Of a stretch of 64,000 bases of DNA, positions 14,701 through 31,849 are shown in pieces. The notes beneath the pieces were generated by a model. The model made no database searches and was not told the DNA's origin. It saw only the letters and a program-made list of their open reading frames with translations. Location of the stretch: assembly GCA_025642065.1 (NCBI GenBank), contig JAODUP010000145.1:449001-513000 (forward strand), written 5' to 3'. The position numbers were made by a program, and so were the translations under genes. This DNA comes from Paralvinella palmiformis (Eukaryota; Annelida; Polychaeta; Terebellida; Alvinellidae). Positions within the stretch are counted from its first letter, which is position 1, and each line of letters opens with the position of its first letter.

Positions 14701-17642
14701 CTTCTCATTTTCAATGCTACAGATAAAAAGTAAACAATAACAGTTAAAATAAATCATCTTTATCAAAAACGTTCCTACACTCAAATAATAAATGATCTAA
14801 CCAGCATTACCCCCCCCCCCACAATAAGCAATTTCATTATGATCAGAAATAAATAAAAATTAACAAACCAATATTATCGTGTATAAATTTAATCTGAATA
14901 TGATTAAATGAACAAAAACCTTCAGGACATTGGAAACTATTAATAAATAATACAATGTTCAGGGTAACAACCATGGTTTGATACACTGCCTCACAACATT
15001 CAAAAATGTTATGAAGGAAAATATTTTGAGTTCTTATCAAAGCCAAGTAACATGCAGCAATTGTTATTGTCCAGATTGTTTTCCTCAAGCTAGTCAGGCT
15101 TGAGAAAAGTACATCTTGCCACTAATTCTTGCCTGTCCTGATATTTTTCTCTTATTTCTCTGTAATTTATTGTCTTAGATCCTGTTAAAGCTCTTAAGAT
15201 ATATATATATATGTGTGTGTATATATATATATACTAGTAATTGGTTTCCTTTTTGATGTCCACGTTGCTGGCTGATGGTGATACACGCACACACAGAACC
15301 TCACTATTATGTATTATGGAGCAGTGGGAAGACAGCTTCATACCTATACTGGTCCACCGGTATTCCACATGTCTTACATTTAAATTTAGCTTATATATAT
15401 ATATATATTGTCTGTACTGTGGAAGTTGGAAATAAATTTATATTCTATTATATGACTTAAGGCACCCACTTTGTTTTAGCATTTTGTATTACGTTTATAT
15501 AAATGTCTAAATGTGACAAGAGACCCAAAGCATCCCTTTCTTTAAGTTTAAATTGCCTTCAGTTAACTTTATTTTTTCTGTTTAGGCCATTGTTCCACTT
15601 AACAATGCCTCACTCCACGAGGCTATTTAGTGTGTGGGTCAAGGAAGACAAAATGGGCAACTTGTTGAGTGACACTCAAAGAAAGCTTTGTGTATGCCGC
15701 AAGCAAAACCATTGTGCTAATAACTAGTTATAGGTAGTATTTTGATTTGTTGTTGTTTCAAAAAGATATAGGAGAAGTAGGGAGGTTCCACCAGGTGGGG
15801 AGAATAGACCACAACATTAAAACCCTATTCATTTTTTATTACACTTAATAGTTTTAAGCTGGAACATAATAATAATTGTTTTGTGTTTACTTTGAAGCAA
15901 TTTGCAACAATACACCACCGAAAACAATTAGCGACTGAAAGTGGTCATATCAGAATTTGAACTTTTGTCAAACTTCCACTCCCACCACTTTACTTATATA
16001 AATAAACAAACTTTGCAACATTGACTTGGACCACAAATCACGTGAACAATGCCTTATTAGGAACATTAAACATTGAGGGACCAGTAGAAAAGTACTTCTT
16101 GCTGATTGCTATATCATGTATACTAAGATGAAACCACTGAAGTGTAAAGTGGTCCAACCTCCCCACTTCTCTCCTAAATTAATTGAGTATATATTAGGTT
16201 ATAGTAGCTCCTGGGAAAAAACTCCAAGAGAGCTAAACTTCCACATCTTTTTATTTTTAAATTTGTCATGAATATGTATAATGTTATGTTAAGGGGGGAT
16301 GCTTTGTATAAGCAATTCTTGAAGCATCTTCTTTTTCAACATTCTGTATGAGTTTGCTTTCGTTAAAATTATGTATTATGAATGTCGACATAAACAATTA
16401 AAAAAGGTTAGCTGCATGCGGGTCGGCGGGAAAATAATAATAAAAAGAATAAAACTCAATTTTATATCCCAGTTGCTAGTTTCAGCTGTGGTCTGTGGGT
16501 TTTTAAAACAAGTATTTAAAAAAAATGGCCTTACAACTAATTAAAAACAAGCTGATATTATTCCAAGGTGATTTCTAATCTCAATGTAAACAAATCTACT
16601 TTATAAACTGCTTGTTACTTGATTTATATTTTCATTCTATGATCATGAAACAGGGATACCACACAAAAGTGCAAGCACTTATTTCCAGTGTTGTCCCTCT
16701 TTATTGAGTGGCTGTTTTAAATCTTGTCCCCCACTCACAGGTAAGCAGTATGAAAAGATGAAGCTGGTAACTGCCAGTGTGTATTACATCCTCAGGGGTG
16801 CTTTGACATCCCCATTTTTAACATGCTTAACCACCAGATAATCACAGCTTGAATATGTTTGTACAATGTCGTAAAAACTTGTTTTCATGACAAAAATGCC
16901 ACATATTTAGCAATAGTAACAACACTCTTCAGATCCACCTAACAAAATAATATGAAGCCTGAATGTGTTTAATGCATCAAATGTTCAAGCTGTCATCAAA
17001 AATATTCAAACCACTGATAGTGATAGATAATAGATTATAGAACTAGTAGAAGTAGTGTGGTAAATTGTAACCAAGAGAATAAAATATATAGGAATCTGAA
17101 TGTAACTTCAAAGTATTCCACACTGAGTTAACAATGTCCAATTTTTGGGTATGGTTGAAAATGGGTCAGATGACTAGGACTAGGTCTACTCCAAGACCAA
17201 GCCCAGATCTATACCGTAGGGGTAGTAACTTAGTTAGTAAGTACACGTCTTTGTGACTGTCCTTGTCAGGAACGTCAGGCAAGTTGCCCTTTAGCCACAC
17301 GAATTCTAACAGATGTCTATTATTATTAATAATGAATCATAAATGCCATCCAGATGGCACTGGGCACGTTAATAGAAACCGCAATTGATAAACCCAATGG
17401 CAATAGATCTAATGACAATCACAATAATTTGAATGAACGAACTTCCAATTTTCGCCGAAATCTGATAAACGATCACAAAATACGACTAAAACAAGGTGTA
17501 CGACGTACGAAAAAAGAGCGTATTTTATCAATACATTAACTGTTTACGTCTAGATCACATTCTACGACCAAATATTTGGAAAATATTAAGATTATGACTA
17601 TGGAATAAAATTTACGCGCTAACCTGCTTTGATGTCCGCCAT
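2207..17642 (-). CDS. RANBP3: Ran-binding protein 3 (RANBP3), complete 16-exon gene
   Basis: RANBP3 is a nuclear Ran-GTP-binding cofactor of CRM1/exportin-1 that promotes nuclear export. Coding exons, 5' to 3' on the minus strand: 17642-17624, 11257-11199, 9240-9223, 8762-8717, 8269-8156, 8001-7930, 6886-6818, 5209-5126, 4942-4859, 4629-4464, 4348-4300, 4158-3996, 3782-3664, 3540-3420, 3307-3168, 2464-2207. They sum to 1581 nt (526 residues plus stop), every junction has AG/GT and all phases agree. Seen: start MADIKAD; FG motifs (GFGFGSSGSS, FLFGQNMQNRVF, FVFGQSLSDRV) typical of the family; a C-terminal Ran-binding domain (about residues 315-455) with VKLFLFDK, GRGQLRLND, RLVMRTQGSLR and SEKSVRITAVD; a basic tail KRTKTRHNVKR. 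Family identity is very secure; the 18-nt exon and the exact C-terminus are less so. No other gene of its pathway is adjacent. Confidence 0.93.
4464..8762 (-). CDS. RANBP3: RANBP3 central disordered exons
   Basis: Seven exons (8762-8717, 8269-8156, 8001-7930, 6886-6818, 5209-5126, 4942-4859, 4629-4464) encode a low-complexity Ser/Asp-rich region. Visible family features are RPLLRPSAF, NNPFAVRPG, GGSFGTPGFGFGSSG, KLQNPFLKS and SLFGSV. Almost all junctions are phase 1, so single exons could be skipped without a frameshift. Introns hold (AT)n at 5670-5704 and 8677-8710. Confidence 0.85.
9223..9240 (-). CDS. RANBP3: RANBP3 microexon (18 nt)
   Basis: It encodes NPKVLS between a TTTTGTCAG acceptor and a GTAGGTGAG donor. 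Using the alternative donor four bases downstream would bring an in-frame TAG, so the upstream GT is preferred. It is phase 0 on both sides, so it could also be an optional cassette exon. Confidence 0.5.
11199..11257 (-). CDS. RANBP3: RANBP3 exon 2
   Basis: A 59-nt exon encoding DVVTSEGGCLVGQKMDKCIK, with acceptor TTATAG and donor AAG|GTGAGA. It takes one base from exon 1 and ends in phase 0, matching the following 18-nt exon. It has no clear domain; the family N-terminus is variable, so the evidence is splice signals and phase only. Confidence 0.65.
11745..11870. repeat. Two-copy 62-bp tandem duplication
   Basis: Two adjacent blocks share the words AAGCCCAAT, TTCTTGCTTTGG and TATTAAATAC in the same order about 62 bp apart, with several substitutions. 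It lies in RANBP3 intron 1 and has no visible function. Confidence 0.6.
13112..13345 (-). repeat. GGAATTG-rich dispersed repeat, copy 1
   Basis: This segment matches, in inverted orientation, the element at 28895-29275. Shared blocks include ATGGAAGAAATATT, the GTAGTTTATATTCCAA core, repeated GAGTAGGTACT words and repeated TCAATTCCA. Both copies have the same order of blocks, so this is a dispersed element, probably a MITE or satellite-derived repeat. Termini and target duplications were not resolved. Confidence 0.7.
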
Positions 17643-17720
17643 ATTGGACAAGGAACTCGCGCGTGAGTTCGGACGAGATATGGCAGCCAACATTACGCCG
17701 ATAGGTGTCAGCACAAACGC
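17600..17720 (-). promoter_or_regulatory. Probable RANBP3 promoter / transcription start region
   Basis: The sequence around the start codon is locally CpG-rich (cgcgcgtgag, ttcggacgag) in an AT-rich neighbourhood. It contains the YY1-like ATGGCGG at the initiator ATG and a second gccatat just upstream (17680). No TATA box is evident, as usual for housekeeping genes. Promoter status is inferred. Confidence 0.45.
17624..17642 (-). CDS. RANBP3: RANBP3 first coding exon
   Basis: Only MADIKA plus one base is encoded before the GTTAGC donor; the next exon at 11257 begins AT, giving Asp. The start was chosen because MAD is the family N-terminus and because it joins in phase to exon 2 across a 6.4-kb intron. 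The ATG lies in an AATATGGCGGAC context, a YY1-type promoter/translation-initiation element found at many metazoan first exons. Confidence 0.75.
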
Positions 17721-18234
17721 GATGGCCTTTTGCCAGTTTAAATTTGAGAATCACAGCCACATTACTATCAATAAATATTTTGCATTGTTGGGTATTGTAA
17801 TATAAACATTATTAATGGATTAATTATAATTATCTCTCAACATTCATTTCAATAATGTACGACAGATGTTATATTTTAATGACTCTATGATGATTATAAT
17901 TATATCGTTGATGCCATTTTAGTTTCTAGTCGATTTATAAATTTAAAAAATATTCTTTTACAAACAATATGCTACCATAAACACTTAATTGATAATCTAA
18001 TGGATAAATTGATTGAATGAAAAGTGGAACTGTGCTTTTAATAACACTCTCAAAAGTTGTTTGAGGTGAGTGAAAAAACCCACTATTCACTGATGTGGAG
18101 TGACTTCATATAGTGCCGGAAATCTAGTATGGTCTATGAATGAATTATGCGTGTGCCTGCATGCGCGAGTGCGTTAAAGATATGCTCGCTATAGTTTGTT
18201 TTTACGAAGTGATTGAGTAGCTGAGCATCGGAAC

Positions 18235-18350
18235 TGTGTTCCTCGGCAATCGGCGCATGCGCATTAACTTTAAAGAAAGACGACTAGCGTGTTGTGTATC
18301 AAACGTACGGCATAGCGAGAGATAATTTATTGATACCTCCGCCATGGGTC
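18235..18350 (+). promoter_or_regulatory. Possible divergent promoter with NRF1-like site
   Basis: CpG-bearing stretch with GGCGCATGCGCATT, the NRF1 palindrome, followed by CGACTAGCG and CCGCCATGGG. It is 600 bp upstream of, and divergent to, the RANBP3 start. No coding exon could be attached, so a noncoding or unannotated transcript is only a possibility. Confidence 0.25.
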
Positions 18351-19213
18351 CGCTCCTGGTGTGATGTTAGGTTTTTTCCAGCATTATCTGTCTAATAATT
18401 TGCCATAATCCAACTTTACGTATTCCAAGTTTGGGTTTAACGCGAATTCAATTATTTTTATTTAATTCCCTATTTTTTTTCTATTACAGCTGATTCCGGA
18501 TTGTAATTGTTTTTTTTTTCAAGAATCAAAATAATCAAAGATTATGGAACACCTCTAAAATCTTTTTAAAAATCATGATTTTTTTTAAAATAAAAAATGA
18601 GACTTAAAAAAAATTAATTATAAGGATTTAAATCATTTCATTTAAATCGTCGATATAAATCCCTCCAAAATAAAATAAAAAAGCAGTGGAAGATACTATA
18701 AATTTAAAAAATAAAACCAGCCTTGAAAACCTTTTGATTCTATTCAGCTTCAAATAATTTCACGATCACTGGTTGACAAAATAAAAAGTGATTATTTTCC
18801 CGGCAGACTGTAGAATTAATAGTTATGATTTTGGGGACTTATTTATTTGGATTGTCTTAACTGTATTGTTATGTTTGCTATGTTTAAGACAGAACAAAAA
18901 TCAATCTGACATCTTAAAAAATTATATCTTCGAAATATTTACACGTTTCTCAGACACATATACTGATATATAGACAGCCGGCAAAATATATGAATATGTA
19001 TATACTCTTAACTCCAACCAGATCATGAACACCGAATAATATACTTAATTCGATGTCGTAGTCGTAGAAGAAAATGCTAAAATGTCCTAAATTATGTGGC
19101 TGCCAGAGATCTACTGATCAAATTAATCATTAGTTCTCAGTAAGCGGGAAAACAAGCACCAATCCCATTACAGCTCCACACCAGCCAGTGAATAGACCAT
19201 TTCCGGGACGACT

Positions 19214-19227
19214 GCGCCATCTAGCGG
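19214..19227 (-). promoter_or_regulatory. CTCF-like site
   Basis: GCGCCATCTAGCGG reads CCGCTAGATGGCGC on the minus strand, close to the bilaterian CTCF core. It lies in the intergenic gap between RANBP3 and the next gene, a plausible place for an insulator. Confidence 0.4.
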
Positions 19228-19710
19228 AATTCCTTTTGTGGGTCACGTTCGAGAAGGTTCGGTGCAAGCTTTGGCATTTGTACGTTAAGTCACTCGTAGT
19301 TGTGTTGAACAGACAGATAAAAGCGCTTTGGACATAGACTGGCTAACATCTTGATAATTTGCCTACGAGATTTGCTAAATGACGATTTTTTCTCAATATA
19401 ATGTTGTATTTTGTCAGCAAAAACTGGTTTATTTGCCGACGTTTAAGTTTTACAGCGGTAGATTGTAATGTATATGGCCTTTTTGCCAGTTCGCGTATTT
19501 TATGATACCCTTCTCATTTAAGGATCATTTTAGATGGACTTTTCAACAACAACAAAACCCTGTCAACTCTACATTTCTACGACCAATGCAAGCTTATAAT
19601 AATATAAATAATAATATAAAAACTCAGCTCGTATTAACTCCACCACTGACAACAATCACGCGTCTAATCTATTCAAACGGTAGCGCGAAGATCAAATTCC
19701 CTAAATGCCG

Positions 19711-20010
19711 CCTCCTTGGCCTAACTGGTGGCGCGCTTGGCCACATATCTATAGTACCAGGGTTCAAAACCCGAGCGGGCTATGTCAGTAAATGGAATAA
19801 AAGCAAAACAATTATTTAAAATAAAGGGGGACGTTAAAGACCCCCTGAGGACGTAAAACACTCTGGCAGTGACCACCCTCAGGGTATTTCGGCTCCATCT
19901 TTCCGTACTGCTCCCCTGTGAGTGGTGGGGGAGGAGGTTTCTCAACCACTCCAACATAGAGGCTGTGCTGATTAAGCGACAGCCTGGGGATTCTCCCCGA
20001 ACAACAAAAC
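19711..20010 (+). mobile_element. tRNA-derived SINE, family 1, copy A
   Basis: The tRNA-like head has a B-box-like GGTTCAAAACC at 19761. A body of about 190 bp starts near 19816 (ATTTAAAATAAAGGG) and ends with GGGGATTCTCCCC. The body is nearly identical to that at 23784-23968, while the heads differ. Reverse-strand open frames across the body are by-products of the repeat. Confidence 0.75.
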
Positions 20011-20829
20011 CAAACCAACGGAAATAAATGGAATTGTTTGCGAGTAATCATGAACGTTATGGAGTTCGTAGACAAGGCAGCGCAATGCAGTGAACACTAA
20101 TCGAAGAAAACATGTTTAACTTGTCCTTCTGGAGGGGAGGGGGGCGGTTATGGAAAGGAGACTGGTTTGTGAGGGGATACTTGGGTATGTGAGTGGATAT
20201 TTATCTTATTTTGCACCGGCGATGGCAGGCCAAAGGCTTTCTATACACGTGCATGTTTGAAATTTACTGTACAAACTAATTATTTGTAGTCTTTATAATC
20301 CAGTTTGATTTGTCTCGTTATTATCTATTCTAGCATTGTTACCTTTTGAGTGTATTGGACGTCAACTACCAGTCGTTTCAACACCACGTTGCAACCCGTC
20401 AAGGGAGTTGGTGGCGCCGTCTGGAGGGGGATAATGACAACACTGTTTAGTTAACTATACAGCTATTATATTTTGCCTTATTATTAATAATATTCTATAA
20501 GGCTCTTCAACATTACGTATGTATAGGTCTAGTTATTTGTCAAAATATTTTAAATTATTATGTAAATTAAAAACCGAAATGCTTAGAGAGCGAGTCTTTG
20601 AAAATGTTACGCAAGTATTATTAACTCATTTCATGTTTCATTTACATGTATGTAACATGTCATTTTCTAAATAAAAATTGATTGATGGATTGATTGATTG
20701 AATATTATAGACAATACAGGTAAGTTTACTTCTGCATAATTTTACATAGTAATGATCTCAGCTATATTATATTGCATCAATCAATATAACTTTGTATATA
20801 ATGTAAACATTGTCATTTAAAATTTTATT

Positions 20830-21300
20830 TGAAAACCATTAATATTACTATAAATAACTATTCCTGTAATGGCCAATTGTGTTCCTGTAATGGTGGTATT
20901 CGGCTATGGATGACTGAAAGTCTCCCAAGATTAAGAGATAGTAAAACAAATATTGTCCAATCGGCTTCACCAAATTCTGTTAAATTATTAAAAACACCAT
21001 CGTCACAGATTGGTGCATATTCCATTACCATTAAGGGATCAGTAAACAATGTGCGTGTTATTTTTGTCAAATGTATTAATATGTATGAAGATATCACATC
21101 AGTATGCCGAGCTGTCTACTACCAGCTTAACAACTTGACTCAAGAAGCACTCGTTATTATGGTCCGTGTCTTTATTACTTTCAGTATAGACGGTTGTAAC
21201 TTCCTGTTATATGGCATATCTGATTACGATATCAATCGCTCACATTGTGACAAATACTCGGAAATATGATCATATCGCCACAATTCTTCAAAAACTAGTT
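20830..21300 (+). mobile_element. Degraded LINE fragment (RT 3' portion)
   Basis: Translation gives LLKTPSSQI, ITSVCRAVYYQLNNL and LLYGISDYDINR, typical of the post-RT part of CR1/L2-type LINE ORF2 (a thumb segment followed by a YGxS..NxNRLQ-like block). The words TCACATCA..CCGAGCTGTCTA recur at 52328-52360, showing the same LINE family. Internal deletions and stops show it is dead. Confidence 0.7.
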
Positions 21301-21484
21301 GCCGGTGGATATTAAAAATGCGTCGTGTCGTGAAAAATTGTAAACTGTTTTGACAAGTTGTCCTCGCAGATAAATAATGATTCTCGTTCAAATCTCTTAT
21401 CGGGTTTATTTGGAGAACATTCTCTTTGAATGGCTCCTGCTAGGAAGGGCACTTCACAAAATACACATTATTATTATTATTACT

Positions 21485-21504
21485 TTTGTGTGTATGTGTG
21501 TGTG

Positions 21505-21569
<65 letters not shown>

Positions 21570-21600
21570 CTTTCTCCCCCTCTCTCTGTGTGTACACTGT
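21485..21600. repeat. (GT)n microsatellite
   Basis: About 80 bp of nearly pure TG repeats followed by a C/T-rich patch. Open frames through it (Cys-Val repeats) are artefacts. Confidence 0.95.
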
Positions 21601-21964
21601 GTGTGAACTGTTATAAATTTCATTTTATTATCATAGGGAAAATCCCACAGTTATATGTATCCATTAACCGTGACATCCTTCTTCTTGGCTTATAGTGTAA
21701 TATATATAGGCCTATATATTACAATATATTTTATTCCACAAAAATCACCAAAAGAATAATCTATTTTGTCATTATATTTTATGTCCACCAGATCGAAAAG
21801 AGCCTTTCATTTAAAAATAAAATGGATATTTAAAACATATGTGTTTAAAACTGAAAGACGCAAAGATTAAGACGCTAACTTGTTATCTCACGGTGTTACA
21901 TAGAACTAGTATGGGGTTGGGGGGGGGGGGGATTTCTGGAGAGTGCTCACTGCGTGGATGACAT

Positions 21965-22435
21965 ATTCTTCAAGTAAGTAAGTCAGTAAGAAGATAGATG
22001 ATGGCCATTATAATGATGATGATGATGATGATTTAGTTGTATGACAGAATCATATCCCTCCAGTAAGTGAGTCAGTAATATGATGATGATGATGATGATG
22101 AAGATGATGATGATGTTGTTGTATGACATAATCATCTCCCCCCAGTGAGTGAGTCAGTAAGATGATGATGATGATGACGATGATGATGATGATGATGTTG
22201 TTGTATGACATAATCATCTCCCTCCAGTGAGTGAGTCAGTAAGATGATGATGATGATGATGATGAAGATGATGATGATGTTGTTGTATGACATAATCATC
22301 TCCCTCCAGTGAGTGAGTCAGTAAGATGATGATGATGATGATGATGATGTTGTTGTATGACATAATCATCTCCCTCCAGTGAGTGAGTCAGTAAGATGAT
22401 GATGATGATGTTGATGATGTATGACAGAATCATCT
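21965..22435 (+). repeat. Minisatellite: (GAT)n block plus AP-1-like block, about 6 units
   Basis: Units of roughly 65-85 bp contain a variable (GAT)n tract, TTGTTGTATGACATAATCATCTCCC and CAGTGAGTGAGTCAGTAAG (quoted as separate blocks). Length differences come mainly from the GAT tract. The TGAGTCA word, a perfect AP-1 consensus, recurs in five units. Confidence 0.9.
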
Positions 22436-22599
22436 ACAGACAATGATGTACAGTCATCTCAGTATCATCAGATAGGATATTAATATCTAAACTGACAGAT
22501 ATTACGTCATTCGACTTATCTAGAGACCTACAACTAACACCTTAAAGGTCACCTTGTCTTAATCACTTTGTTGTCTCTTTTGGTATACGAGATAGTCTA

Positions 22600-22742
22600 A
22601 TTGTCGACTGAGTGAGTCAGTGAGTGAGTTAGTAAATGAGTGGATGGTTGGTTGAGTGAGTGGTTGAGTGGTTGAGTGGTTGAGTGAGTGAGTGAGTGAG
22701 TGAGTGAGTGAGTGAGTGAGTGAGTGAGTGAGTGAGTGAGTG
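22600..22742 (+). repeat. (GAGT)n tetranucleotide tract
   Basis: Imperfect GAGT/GGTT repeats becoming a pure (GAGT) run of about 15 copies near 22682-22741. It shares the GTGAGTCAGT word with the minisatellite upstream and may derive from it. Confidence 0.9.
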
Positions 22743-22856
22743 GGACTTCGACTAGCGAGTAAATATATTAACTCACATTATTTAAAAATATCTATTCAAA
22801 CATGTACATCCATTTTATACAGATGCTGCACTAATAATGCATAAACAGAAATTGTA

Positions 22857-22857
<1 letters not shown>

Positions 22858-22934
<77 letters not shown>
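22858..22934. repeat. (AT)n microsatellite
   Basis: About 38 uninterrupted AT repeats. Comparable long AT tracts occur at 26935-26991, 27752-27807, 29310-29358, 37038-37091, 37270-37363 and 40050-40082. Confidence 0.97.
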
Positions 22935-22937
<3 letters not shown>

Positions 22938-23152
22938 CTATTGCGGGTATGTCACTATACATAAGTAGACTCAAATCTTATCATCATAGAAAGAGAGAGA
23001 TATTGCTCCAAACATTTTTACCTACTAATATTATTAATAAAGATATGTTGATACAATTGATCAATTTTAAACCGGAGCGCTCATTAATGATAACTATTCG
23101 TCTATAAGACAATATTAAGTCGCTAATCATCTCTATCCGAGTATGTATTAAT

Positions 23153-29832
<6,680 letters not shown>

Positions 29833-30445
29833 GTTGGTGTGTTTACATCCGCGATGAGGCGGCGATAAATAAAAACCCGTGTATTATCCTTGACTATCTG
29901 CCGGTTTGCGTTATAGCATCCTCGTTATAGCCAGTTGGAATCAATCGTAATATGTTAACTCGTATTTCGGGTTTTATCGCCCACCATAAACATCCGCCAT
30001 TACTTGGCATACCTGTGATTATGTTCAGGTAACAAACAAACAAGGTCTACGTTATGATAACAAACCTGGGCCAAAGTTCAAAGTTCTCTCGCTATCAGCT
30101 GTGGCCAAGTCGGGTCACGTGACGTCAGCAGGTTGGAGCCGAACTGGGGACCTATTGAGTAACACACCCACACGCACGCACAAACACAAACTCCCCCCCT
30201 TACCTATCGCTCTTTTTTTTTTTGGGGGGGGGGCTACACAAACAAATTTCGAATGATATTTCAAATATTGCTAATTTATTATTTCTGTTAACGTGACACA
30301 CTGATATGGCCAGGTGTACTTTTTTGCCTGTAATCTTAACTGTAAATTATGACAGTAAATTGTGAGATAATTGTTATCATATACACTTATTCTTAAGTGA
30401 GGACTGGTTAGGCATTAAGACACGATTGCATGGCTGGCTATGTAA

Positions 30446-30476
<31 letters not shown>

Positions 30477-30637
30477 TATAGTGTATGTGTTACCAAACCT
30501 CCGAACAGCTGATAAGTGTGACGAGACTAGACAATGCTAGGTTCGCGGGTACAAAATGTCATGGACCGAAGACTTATCTAGTTCTACTATTTGCCGTTAG
30601 GTGGCTATTTTTACCTCAGCCGAAGAACTCGACGAAA

Positions 30638-31828
30638 ATGTGGTCAACGAGATGGATGTTCGTCGTCATATTAACTGTATACATTAGCTACAAGATCAGG
30701 GAGTGCAGTAAACCAATACCAGTAGGTACCAGCGAACGGTTCAAACTAAGTCTGGCGCTCCTAATCCGAGACGTCCAGTTCCAGATCATAGACTGTCTGG
30801 ATTGTCTGGGCTTGGTTCCCGATTACCGCGCGATTAGATGGCTGAGACGAGCGGACGTACAGGAAACGGCCGGCGTACAGAGATCGGATGCCACATTTGA
30901 CGGAGTACCTGTTCGCGTGTACCGGCCGACCATCGGGCCGAAACCCGTAAAGGCCATGGTGTTCTACCACGGCGGGGGGTGGACCCTGGGATCCGTCGAC
31001 GCGTACGACCCAGTGACGGCTTACTTCGCCGAAGAGGCGGCCATGTTGGTGATTTCGGTCAAGTACCGGCTCGTTCCGGAACACGACCAGGGCGACGGAC
31101 TAGCCGACTGCGTGCGGGCGACGAAGCACTTCCTGAGTCGCTGCGACCGATACGGCATCGGCCGGGATAAGGTGGTCATCGCCGGTGACAGCGCAGGTGG
31201 GAATATAGCTGCAGCTGTGGCGCTGCGGCTGAGAGACGAAGCGTTCCAACCGATGCCGTCCCTCCAACTGTTGATCTATCCTTGTCTACAGGCGATTGAC
31301 CTAGAGTTGCCGTCTTATCAGCAGAACGCCGACGGCCCGTTCCTCACCAAATCGTTCATGGCCTGGTTCCTGTCGTTCCTCTGCTGCAAGTCGAAACGAT
31401 TCGCGCCGCTCTTCCTCGGCCACGGTCACGTGCCGTCTGACGTCAGAGCGGCCATGGCGAAGGGCGTTCTGAGCCACGATTTACTCCCGAACGAGAACAA
31501 GTATCCGCCGTACAGAAAACCGGACTTCAGGCGAGGCGGATCAGAGATCTGGGAGCGGATTAGCCAGGATTACCTAGATCCTTATCGTTTCCCGTTGATG
31601 GCCAAGGATCATCGGGATCTGCCCAGAACCTATCTCGTTACCGCTCAATTCGACATACTACGAGATGACGGTTACTTGTACGTTCGGAAGCTAAAAGAAG
31701 ATGGCGTCGATGTTATTCACTATAACTGTCCTTATTGTTGGCACGGAATTATCAACGGATTAGGGAAGTTTGAATACTCTGCCAAAATCATGGATACGAT
31801 GGTAATATTCCTAAAAAACGAACTGTAG
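30638..31828 (+). CDS. Arylacetamide deacetylase-like esterase (HSL-type alpha/beta hydrolase), intronless
   Basis: A 396-residue carboxylic-ester hydrolase of the AADAC/NCEH1 branch of the hormone-sensitive-lipase family, expected to act on lipid or xenobiotic esters at the ER membrane. Seen: N-terminal signal-anchor WMFVVILTVYISYKI; oxyanion-hole HGGGW at residues 111-115; nucleophile Ser185 in GDSAGGN; Asp339 in FDILRDDG; His369 in WHGI. The length matches the family (about 400). The frame is open 51 codons further upstream, but the ATG at 30638 is chosen because it puts the anchor at the N-terminus as in AADAC. It has one exon, is notably GC-rich against the AT-rich flanks, and an AATAAA follows at 31844. 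The intronless form suggests an old retrocopy or intron loss. AADAC versus NCEH1 cannot be decided here. Confidence 0.9.
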   Translation: MWSTRWMFVVILTVYISYKIRECSKPIPVGTSERFKLSLALLIRDVQFQIIDCLDCLGLVPDYRAIRWLRRADVQETAGVQRSDATFDGVPVRVYRPTIGPKPVKAMVFYHGGGWTLGSVDAYDPVTAYFAEEAAMLVISVKYRLVPEHDQGDGLADCVRATKHFLSRCDRYGIGRDKVVIAGDSAGGNIAAAVALRLRDEAFQPMPSLQLLIYPCLQAIDLELPSYQQNADGPFLTKSFMAWFLSFLCCKSKRFAPLFLGHGHVPSDVRAAMAKGVLSHDLLPNENKYPPYRKPDFRRGGSEIWERISQDYLDPYRFPLMAKDHRDLPRTYLVTAQFDILRDDGYLYVRKLKEDGVDVIHYNCPYCWHGIINGLGKFEYSAKIMDTMVIFLKNEL

Positions 31829-31843
31829 AAATCAATAACTTTG

Positions 31844-31849
31844 AATAAA
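31844..31849 (+). terminator. Polyadenylation signal of the esterase gene
   Basis: Canonical AATAAA 16 bp after the TAG stop, giving a very short 3' UTR if used. Confidence 0.5.

Larger units (their letters stand above)
9241..17623. other. Large 5' introns of RANBP3
   Basis: Apart from exon 2 (11199-11257) this is intronic AT-rich DNA. It holds a 62-bp tandem duplication at about 11745-11870, an old dispersed repeat at 13112-13345, C-runs at 13656 and 14811, and an (AT)n tract at 15199-15232. No plus-strand gene was found in it. Confidence 0.5.
17643..19700. other. RANBP3 upstream intergenic region
   Basis: It holds an NRF1-like palindrome GCGCATGCGCA at about 18252-18262 and a candidate ATGGGTCC start at 18344 that I could not extend into a gene. 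The rest is AT-rich filler and a CTCF-like word near 19214. No coding region is supported. Confidence 0.4.

Noticed and set aside
17354..17539. Plus-strand 61-codon frame as a gene divergent from RANBP3
   Set aside because: It lies within RANBP3 intron 1, just 3' of exon 1; composition is AT-rich noncoding and there is no donor or family match.
19721..20075. Minus-strand frames over the family 1 SINE body (MLEWLRNLLPHHSQ)
   Set aside because: The same frame appears in the second SINE copy; it is repeat sequence, not a gene.
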